Origin: JAJTZA01 sp041749815
GTDB lineage: Bacteria; Verrucomicrobiota; Verrucomicrobiia; Chthoniobacterales; Terrimicrobiaceae
Assembly (NCBI GenBank): GCA_041749815.1
Contig: JBGTAR010000116.1
Coordinates: 1-37,266, forward strand
Reading direction: 5' to 3'
Length of the DNA: 37,266 nucleotides
Made by a program: the position numbers and the translations under genes. Positions 33,101 to 37,266 of the stretch are shown here, one piece after another. Below the pieces are notes generated by a model that worked only from the letters and a program-made list of their open reading frames with translations, searched no databases and was not told the origin of the DNA. Every line of letters begins with the position of its first letter. Position 1 is the first letter of the stretch.

Positions 33101-33316
33101 CTGGGTTGCGTGCCGCTCGCAACAGCCTCGGGTTCCGGGGCCGTCTCCCGCAGAATCCTTGGCACCACGGTCATCGGCGGGATGCTGGCTGCCACATTTA
33201 TCGCGATTTTTATTATTCCTGTGACGTTCTACATCGTTGAGAAATTTTTTGTTGGCAAAAAGCATGACCCCGAGCCTTCCGCGGCCCTGCCATCGGAACC
33301 TCCTGCAGAAACCTGA
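30146..33316 (+). CDS. RND multidrug efflux transporter, AcrB/HAE1 family
   Basis: This 1056-residue inner-membrane proton-driven pump begins FFIRRPIVAMVIAIITVIVG (TM1) and has the duplicated 12-helix and two-porter-domain layout. The proton relay is visible as D408-D409 in GLVVDDAIVVVEAIE and a matching lysine in GLAAKNAILIVEFAKDEY. The segments PIAQFPNIVPPQIQV and GSGAVSRRILGTTVIGGM are typical of the HAE1 subfamily. It pairs with the adaptor upstream; an outer-membrane partner must be supplied elsewhere. Substrates cannot be predicted from the sequence. Length is normal. Confidence 0.95.
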   Translation: MSNFFIRRPIVAMVIAIITVIVGLVSMAGLPIAQFPNIVPPQIQVATTYVGADALTVEQSVATPIEQQMSGVEGMEYMYSVNASNGAMALNVIFGIDTNPTTDQILAQMRQTQAASQLPTDVRNFGVTVTQAYASPLGVFVLYSPDDSYDPVFLANYAYININDPMTRVNGVGQVNIYGSGQYAMRIWVEPDRLATLNITVPDVINAINAQNNVNPAGQIGGEPVPDGQLFTYTVNTTGRLVSVEDFENIVIRASPEGAIVRVKDVAKVTLGAQYYNLRGRFNGKNAAIVCVYQQPGSNAVATMADVRKLMEKLSQDFPGGLSYTVALDTTEAVTEGVKEIIKTLFEAMILVMIVVFVFLQGWRATLIPLIAVPVSLIGTFAIFPLLGFSINTLSLFGLVLAIGLVVDDAIVVVEAIESHIEKGLSPRNAAIKAMSQVSGPVVAIALILAAVFIPTVFIPGITGAMYQQFAVTMAVSVIISAFNALTLSPALGALLLRPKSKTASQGILGRFFGWFNRFFDKVTNGYASVCGGLMRKLVIGLLILGILSVTGVGIGSKLPSGFIPEEDQGYVFGAVQLPRASSLQQTDKACREAEALLLKTEGVEYVTTVVGFNLLSAVQATYNGFFFITLKPWADRTAAQLQVDAIMQRINREFSGMSMPTAAFAFPPPAIPGIGTSGGVTFILEDRTGGDVQFIAENTKKFIQEASKRPELSRVFTTALWDVPQIYIDVDKAQAMIQGVSLSDAYETLQTFLGGYFVNYFNRFGLQWQVYVQAAGEYRTDIKNLGLFYVTNSDGDSVPLSSFVNAKESFGPEFTMRFNMYRCSQINASVAEGYSTGQAMAALEEVFKESMPNGMGYDYFGMSFQEKQAAEGVPPTAIFGLSLLFVFLILAAQYESWSLPFSVLLTTPIAVFGAFAALLSRGMQNNLYAQIGLVMLIGLAAKNAILIVEFAKDEYEKGKPLFEATISGAKLRLRPILMTAFAFILGCVPLATASGSGAVSRRILGTTVIGGMLAATFIAIFIIPVTFYIVEKFFVGKKHDPEPSAALPSEPPAET

Positions 33317-33346
33317 AAAGACTGGCACTCTTGGCCGGTTGCAGGG

Positions 33347-33922
33347 ATGATTCACACCTTCATGATCGCTGATATTGGAAAGGTCTTGTTTCACGAATCC
33401 ACCATCCTTGCCCGGCTGGATGAGATTGCTGCGGAGATCACCAAGGACTACCGCGGGAGAGAAATCACCGTCGTGGGGATCCTCAACGGGAGTTGTCTGT
33501 TCCTTGGGGACTTGCTGCGACGGATTCCTCTTCCCCTCAAAGTCGATTGCCTTGGTGTCGCCAGCTACCATGGAGGAACCAAATCGACAGGCACGGTTTC
33601 TTTCCGTCAGCACGAACTTCCCGATGTGGCCGGGCGGCATGTGCTGCTTGTTGACGATATCCTGGATACCGGTCGCACGCTCTCCGCGGTCAAACGAACC
33701 TTCCTGGAGGCCGGGTCGGCCGAAAGCGTCCGTTCCTGCGTTCTTCTCGATAAAAATGTGCCAAGGGAGGAAGACGTGTCTTCGGAGTATGTCGGGTTCA
33801 CCATTCCCAACGAATTTGTTGTCGGCTACGGCCTCGATTACATGGGCCACTACCGCAACTTGCCATTCATCGGCGTCCTCACCGAGGAGGCCATCGCTCG
33901 AAAAGGGGCTTCTTTGGGATGA
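33347..33922 (+). CDS. hpt: Hypoxanthine phosphoribosyltransferase
   Basis: This 191-residue purine salvage enzyme converts hypoxanthine or guanine with PRPP to IMP or GMP. The PRPP-binding loop is VLLVDDILDTGRTLSAV, the early loop is VGILNGSCLFLGDLLRRI, and the base-binding region VGFTIPNEFVVGYGLDYMGHYRNLP closes the active site. An alternative ATG at 33362 (MIADIG) would give a family-sized protein as well. The final four bases overlap the start of the amidase gene (ATGA). Confidence 0.93.
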   Translation: MIHTFMIADIGKVLFHESTILARLDEIAAEITKDYRGREITVVGILNGSCLFLGDLLRRIPLPLKVDCLGVASYHGGTKSTGTVSFRQHELPDVAGRHVLLVDDILDTGRTLSAVKRTFLEAGSAESVRSCVLLDKNVPREEDVSSEYVGFTIPNEFVVGYGLDYMGHYRNLPFIGVLTEEAIARKGASLG

Positions 33923-35082
33923 AAAAGGGCAAAAACCACTTGCAAGATGCCTGTTTCACACGCAACGTTGCGCCGATGATGCGTCCCCTGTGTCTTGGAT
34001 TCTTCCTGTTGCTTGCCTGCGTTGCGACCAGCTCCGCAAGCTGGAATGTCGTGACCTATGAGGGCCGGCGCTTTGTTCCCATCGATGACGTGGCGACCTT
34101 CTACAAGATGAACCAATCGGTGACCGGAAAAAACTCGTTCCGATTGTCGGCTTCGGGGAGAAGCATTGAGGGAAAAGCCAATGCCCGCGATATCCGCATC
34201 AATGGTGTCAAATATGTCCTCTGTTTCCCCATCGCGAGCAAAAATGGCAAAACCCTGATCTCCGCGATGGATGTCACCAAGATTATCGAGCCCGTCCTGC
34301 GCCCACAAAAAATCAAAAATGCCACCTCCGTCAAAACGGTGATTCTTGATCCTGGTCATGGCGGACATGATAGCGGAGCAACCGGTCCCTTGGGGCGGGA
34401 AAAGGAAGCGGCCCTGGACGTGGCCCTTCGTGCCAAGCGCATGCTAGAGGCCAAGGGGTTTCAGGTCATGATGACCCGCTCGACGGATGTGTTTATTCCC
34501 TTGGAGAAACGTTCGGCCTTCGCCAACAAAGTCAAAAATGCCGTCTTTGTGAGCATCCACTTTAACAAAAGCAAGGGAACCGCCGGAACGGGAATTGAGA
34601 CTTACTGCCTGGCCCCACGGGGCGTTCCATCAATGGATGAGGAAAACCTGAGCTACAGCGATTTGAAATTGCACCCGGGCCACGCCAAGGACCCCGAGAA
34701 CATTGCCCTGGCGACCGCCGTCCATGCCTCCATGGTTCGCAGAATCCCACTGCCCGACCGCGGAATCAAACGCGCCCGCTTCCATGTCATTCGTGCCACC
34801 GCCATCCCCAGCATTCTGGTGGAGGGCGGGTTTATGAATAATCCCACCGATAGTCGCATGATCTCCGGGGCTCCGTTTCGTCAGAAAATGGCAGAAGCCA
34901 TTGTCTCAGGGGTGGTGCTCTTCCGGGGGGCTGTCAGTGGAGTGACACAATTCCAGCAACCTTCCGCTGTGGCATCGGCCACGGACTCGACCACAGTGCC
35001 CAATCTGGCCCGGGGAACCGTCGGAGCGGATACCGACGCATCCTCTGCAATTCAAGCTGCGGCTCAGGCCCTTGCCAACTAA
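33919..35082 (+). CDS. N-acetylmuramoyl-L-alanine amidase (Amidase_3)
   Basis: This 387-residue secreted zinc enzyme cleaves the bond between muramic acid and the peptide of peptidoglycan. A hydrophobic signal segment (LGFFLLLACVATSSA) follows an unusual 20-residue hydrophilic start. Then comes a copper-amine-oxidase-like N-terminal domain (FVPIDDVATFYKM...YVLCFP). The Amidase_3 domain has zinc ligands in ILDPGHGGHDSG, REKEAALDVALRAKRML and VFVSIHFNKS, and the catalytic Glu in SILVEGGFMNNP. The C-terminus is a Ser/Thr/Ala-rich tail. The ATG at 33919 overlaps hpt; ATGs at 33976 and 33979 would place the signal peptide at the N-terminus and may be the real start. Confidence 0.92.
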   Translation: MKKGKNHLQDACFTRNVAPMMRPLCLGFFLLLACVATSSASWNVVTYEGRRFVPIDDVATFYKMNQSVTGKNSFRLSASGRSIEGKANARDIRINGVKYVLCFPIASKNGKTLISAMDVTKIIEPVLRPQKIKNATSVKTVILDPGHGGHDSGATGPLGREKEAALDVALRAKRMLEAKGFQVMMTRSTDVFIPLEKRSAFANKVKNAVFVSIHFNKSKGTAGTGIETYCLAPRGVPSMDEENLSYSDLKLHPGHAKDPENIALATAVHASMVRRIPLPDRGIKRARFHVIRATAIPSILVEGGFMNNPTDSRMISGAPFRQKMAEAIVSGVVLFRGAVSGVTQFQQPSAVASATDSTTVPNLARGTVGADTDASSAIQAAAQALAN

Positions 35083-35102
35083 CTCCCCGCGGAGCCGCCG
35101 GA

Positions 35103-35939
35103 ATGGAATCATTGGAATCTCCCGATCCGCGGTTGGACCCCATCGGAGTTTTTGATTCAGGTATTGGGGGTCTCACGGTGGCGGCAGCGCTTCGCGAACA
35201 CCTTCCCTCCGAGCATATTCTTTACATCGGCGACACTGCCAGGGTTCCCTATGGTGGAAAGAGCCGCCGGACCGTGGAGCGATACGGGATCGAAATCGGG
35301 GGTCTCCTGCTCGCAGAAAATGCCAAAGTGATCGTTGTTGCCTGCAACACCGCCTCCGCACTGGCTGTTCCGCGCATGCAAAAAGTTTTTAATGTTCCCG
35401 TTCAGGGCGTTGTTCGCCCCGGAGCCGCCGCCGCTGTGGCTCAGACCAAAAATGGCAGGGTGGGAGTCATCGGCACCCGGGCCACCGTGGCCAGCGCGGC
35501 TTACGAGCAGGCCATCCATGCCATCAGCCCAGACATCTCAGTTTTCAGCGAAGCCTGCCCCTTGCTGGTGCCGTTGATTGAGGAAGGCCTCTTCGAGGAC
35601 CCCATCACCGATCAGGTGATCGCCAGATATTTGGAGCCGCTCCTGCTCGAAGGCATTGACACCTTGGTGCTTGGCTGCACGCATTATCCTCTGGCCTATG
35701 ATGCCATTGCGCGGGCCGCAGGACCGAACATCACATTGGTCGATTCCGCAGAAAATTGTGCGCTTTCCATTCGCCAGCTTCTCACCCAAAAAAGCCTCCT
35801 GGCCCCTCCGGAAATTCTTGGGCGCCTGGACGTTTCACTCACGGATGCCACCGAAGGATTCCTCCGCACGGCTGAAAAATCTCTTGGCCTGCACATTGGA
35901 GATGTTCAACTCCGTGCCGTACAATCCTCAGAATCCTGA
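35103..35939 (+). CDS. murI: Glutamate racemase
   Basis: This 278-residue enzyme makes D-glutamate for peptidoglycan. Both catalytic cysteines are present: C81 in VVACNTASALAVP and C191 in VLGCTHYPLAYD. The N-terminal motif IGVFDSGIGGLTV and the substrate loop PYGGKS match the family. It follows the amidase by 20 bases and abuts the Nudix gene, whose ATG begins on the base right after its TGA. Together with the amidase it forms a small cell-wall group. Confidence 0.96.
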   Translation: MESLESPDPRLDPIGVFDSGIGGLTVAAALREHLPSEHILYIGDTARVPYGGKSRRTVERYGIEIGGLLLAENAKVIVVACNTASALAVPRMQKVFNVPVQGVVRPGAAAAVAQTKNGRVGVIGTRATVASAAYEQAIHAISPDISVFSEACPLLVPLIEEGLFEDPITDQVIARYLEPLLLEGIDTLVLGCTHYPLAYDAIARAAGPNITLVDSAENCALSIRQLLTQKSLLAPPEILGRLDVSLTDATEGFLRTAEKSLGLHIGDVQLRAVQSSES

Positions 35940-36413
35940 ATGTCTCCCAACGACCCTTCTTCCACCCTCTACCGCCCCAATGTGGCGATGATCCTCCGCA
36001 ACGCGGTCGGGAGAATTCTCATCTGCGAACGAGCGGACTGGCCAGGATGCTGGCAATTTCCACAAGGTGGAGTCAAGCGCAAGGAAAGCCCTGATGAGGC
36101 CCTGGAACGTGAGGTCTTGGAAGAGCTTGGTCTGCCGGCTTCCACCTACAAGGTCATCTCATCCAAAGGACCCTACTGCTACTTGTTCTCAGGAGGTTCC
36201 AAAAGAAAGGGGTGGATCGGCCAGGCCCAAACCTACTTTCTCGCAGAGTTAACCGATGAAGAGGCCGTTCTCAAATTGGATGGTCCCTCCCCGGAATTTC
36301 AGAATGCCCGATGGATTCTTCCCCAGGAATTCAAACTGAACGGTATCCCCGCCATGAAACACGGCGTTTATCAGCAGGTCTTTTCTGACTTTTTTAACCT
36401 AAAAATCTCGTAA
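35940..36413 (+). CDS. RNA pyrophosphohydrolase-like Nudix hydrolase
   Basis: This 157-residue Nudix protein has a Nudix box complete from G43 to G64 (G x5 E49 x7 R57-E58 x V-L-E-E-L-G). The sequence around it, YRPNVAMILRN and ADWPGCWQFPQGGV, is typical of RppH/IalA proteins that remove 5' pyrophosphate from mRNA or cleave dinucleoside polyphosphates. The family's C-terminal FKxxVYxxV-like segment is seen as MKHGVYQQVFSDF. It follows murI directly and precedes tadA by 10 bases. RppH assignment is likely but not certain. Confidence 0.85.
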   Translation: MSPNDPSSTLYRPNVAMILRNAVGRILICERADWPGCWQFPQGGVKRKESPDEALEREVLEELGLPASTYKVISSKGPYCYLFSGGSKRKGWIGQAQTYFLAELTDEEAVLKLDGPSPEFQNARWILPQEFKLNGIPAMKHGVYQQVFSDFFNLKIS

Positions 36414-36423
36414 ACCCTGACAT

Positions 36424-36879
36424 ATGGAATTTGGCGACGACGAACGTTTTATGGAAGAGGCCCTGCGCCAGGCCCGCAAAGCCTATGCTGCTGATGAGGT
36501 CCCTGTGGGTGCGGTGATTGTGCGTCATGGCGAAATCCTCGCCAAAGCATGGAATCAGGTGGAAATGCTCAAGGACGCCACGGCCCACGCCGAGATGCTG
36601 GCCATCACGATCGCAGAAAATGCCATCGAGGATTGGCGTCTGAACGAGTGTGATCTCTACGTCACCAAAGAACCGTGCCCGATGTGCGCCGGCGCCATTG
36701 TCCATGCAAGGCTCAGGCGGGTCATCTTCGGCTGTCCGGACCCCAAAGGCGGTGCTGCGGGCGGCCTGATCAACATTCTCCAACTCCCAGGGCTCAACCA
36801 CCAGTGCGAGATCACCGGCAGCGTCCGTTCCGCTGAGTCCGCAGCGCTCCTCAGAGAGTTTTTTGCCGCAAGGCGGTAA
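36424..36879 (+). CDS. tadA: tRNA-specific adenosine deaminase
   Basis: This 151-residue zinc deaminase converts A34 to inosine in tRNA-Arg(ACG). The zinc/catalytic motif is H55-A-E57 in ATAHAEMLAI with the PCPMC (C85, C88) signature. EVPVGAVIV and the C-terminal RRVIFGCPDPKGGAAGG block fit TadA more than cytosine deaminases. Length is normal. It is the last gene of the hpt-to-tadA row; repeats follow. Confidence 0.93.
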   Translation: MEFGDDERFMEEALRQARKAYAADEVPVGAVIVRHGEILAKAWNQVEMLKDATAHAEMLAITIAENAIEDWRLNECDLYVTKEPCPMCAGAIVHARLRRVIFGCPDPKGGAAGGLINILQLPGLNHQCEITGSVRSAESAALLREFFAARR

Positions 36880-37020
36880 AGGTGGCGGCTTCGCCGCGTT
36901 GACGCCTCAGCGGAGTGAGGCGGCTACAATAAACTCCGGCATCATCAAAGACTTGGAAGATGTAGCCACGGCGCTCTGCTGCCGTGTTCCTCACCACGCG
37001 CGTGCTTGAGAAGCGCCGCT
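36880..37020. repeat. Intergenic hairpin cluster after tadA
   Basis: Three perfect stems follow one another: GCGGC/GCCGC (36885-36897), CGCCTCA/TGAGGCG (36903-36922) and CACGGC/GCCGTG (36967-36986). The words GTAGCC and CGGCTAC also recur, as in dispersed GC-rich intergenic repeats. The first or second could terminate the hpt-tadA transcript. I see no gene in this stretch. Confidence 0.5.
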
Positions 37021-37025
37021 TTCGA

Positions 37026-37065
37026 AACTCACAAAACCCGACCCTCGAAAGCCGTTTTGTGAGTT
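37026..37065 (+). promoter_or_regulatory. 12-bp inverted repeat overlapping the sigma-54 promoter
   Basis: AACTCACAAAAC (37026-37037) and GTTTTGTGAGTT (37054-37065) are perfect inverted copies separated by 16 bases. The right arm runs into the -24 element. It could be an operator for a repressor or an activator site, or a hairpin ending upstream transcription. Confidence 0.6.
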
Positions 37066-37080
37066 GGCACGACATTTGCT
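37064..37080 (+). promoter_or_regulatory. Sigma-54 (RpoN) promoter, -24/-12 type
   Basis: TTGGCACGACATTTGCT matches the TTGGCACG-N4-TTGCW consensus completely. The GG (37066-37067) and GC (37078-37079) pairs are 10 bases apart, as required. Transcription would start near 37090-37092, about 50 bases before the last gene. Confidence 0.88.
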
Positions 37081-37092
37081 TGTAGGGGTTTC

Positions 37093-37115
37093 GCCTGATG
37101 GATCATCCATCAGGC
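37093..37115 (+). promoter_or_regulatory. Strong hairpin at the predicted 5' end of the last transcript
   Basis: GCCTGATGG (37093-37101) pairs perfectly with CCATCAGGC (37107-37115) around ATCAT. It lies within a few bases of the start site predicted from the sigma-54 promoter, so the mRNA would begin with a stem-loop. A role in mRNA stability or regulation is an inference. Confidence 0.6.
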
Positions 37116-37142
37116 ACAAACAACCAAAAATCCATAACTACC

Positions 37143-37266
37143 ATGCTCAAACGAACCTCGAAGCTTGCCTTCCTTGCAGCGATCCTAGCGACCGCCTCAT
37201 GGCTTGCAAACCCCACCGTCGCTTCCGCTCAGGACGCACCCACAACCACGATCGTCGCTGAAGAAA
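37143..37266 (+). CDS. N-terminus of a secreted or membrane protein (truncated by window end)
   Basis: Only 41 codons are present. They read MLKRTSKLAFLAAILATASW followed by LANPTVASAQDAPTTT, a good signal peptide with predicted cleavage after ASA or SAQ. The gene sits about 50 bases downstream of a sigma-54 promoter start. Signal-peptide-bearing ammonium transporters (Amt) controlled by sigma-54 have this kind of Ala-rich leader, so amt is a reasonable guess, but the visible residues do not prove it. No SD precedes the ATG. Confidence 0.7.
   Translation, partial: MLKRTSKLAFLAAILATASWLANPTVASAQDAPTTTIVAEE

Noticed and set aside
32735..33850. Minus-strand frame spanning the end of the RND pump and hpt
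   Set aside because: It crosses two well-supported genes on the other strand and has no recognisable features.
37064..37261. Plus-strand frame overlapping the sigma-54 promoter
   Set aside because: It starts within the promoter itself, and the frame from 37143 has a convincing signal peptide.

Overview
The window is a bacterial chromosome segment of roughly 55% G+C (estimated by eye). It is densely packed with genes on both strands. Several features suggest Verrucomicrobiota, possibly a fermenting relative of Opitutus or Terrimicrobium. These are a large secreted protein with autotransporter-type beta-strand repeats and a TPNLLKYAL-type C-terminal segment, scarce Shine-Dalgarno sequences, palindromic and 9-bp intergenic repeats, and a sodium-pumping propionate fermentation locus. 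This placement is an inference from gene content; there is no rRNA in the window.

Layout. 1-2.4 kb is an accessory patch: a YbjN-like protein with a HExxH putative metallopeptidase, a frameshifted DUF4258 gene with its YgiT zinc-finger partner, an ORF6N remnant, and a RelB-type antitoxin with a MazF/PemK toxin. 2.5-4.6 kb (minus) holds folE2 followed by a sulfatase. 4.6-5.8 kb has an intergenic repeat region and an RRM RNA-binding protein. 5.8-7.2 kb carries rpsC-rplP, detached from the rest of the S10 operon, then tRNA-Leu(CAA). 7.2-8.2 kb (minus) encodes a nucleoside-deoxyribosyltransferase-like protein.

8.3-14.7 kb is one plus-strand cluster: methylmalonyl-CoA epimerase, a four-subunit Na+-translocating methylmalonyl-CoA decarboxylase (alpha, biotin carrier, delta, beta), biotin protein ligase and a succinate/acetate-type CoA-transferase. 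Together they cover the last half of the succinate-to-propionate pathway: epimerisation, decarboxylation coupled to Na+ export, biotinylation of the carrier, and recycling of CoA to succinate. The beta subunit carries an extra biotinyl/lipoyl-like domain without the modification motif.

14.7-24.5 kb is a minus-strand run read in the order TPP riboswitch-thiC, a four-helix-bundle gene bracketed by two near-identical palindromes, ilvD, a degenerate NRPS-like protein (C-A-TE without carrier domain and with broken active sites), and the secreted trypsin-like/beta-repeat protein. 24.7-33.3 kb (plus) holds a pseudopilin-like orphan, a Gfo/Idh/MocA oxidoreductase with a GH2 beta-mannosidase, and an RND efflux pair. 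33.3-36.9 kb is a compact housekeeping row: hpt, N-acetylmuramoyl-L-alanine amidase, murI, rppH-like Nudix hydrolase and tadA. The window ends with a textbook sigma-54 promoter, overlapped by a 12-bp inverted repeat, in front of a truncated secreted or membrane protein.

The observations most worth follow-up are the beta subunit with the internal biotinyl-like domain, the NRPS-like pseudoenzyme, the palindrome-bracketed four-helix gene, the isolated rpsC-rplP pair, and the sigma-54 control region at the right edge.
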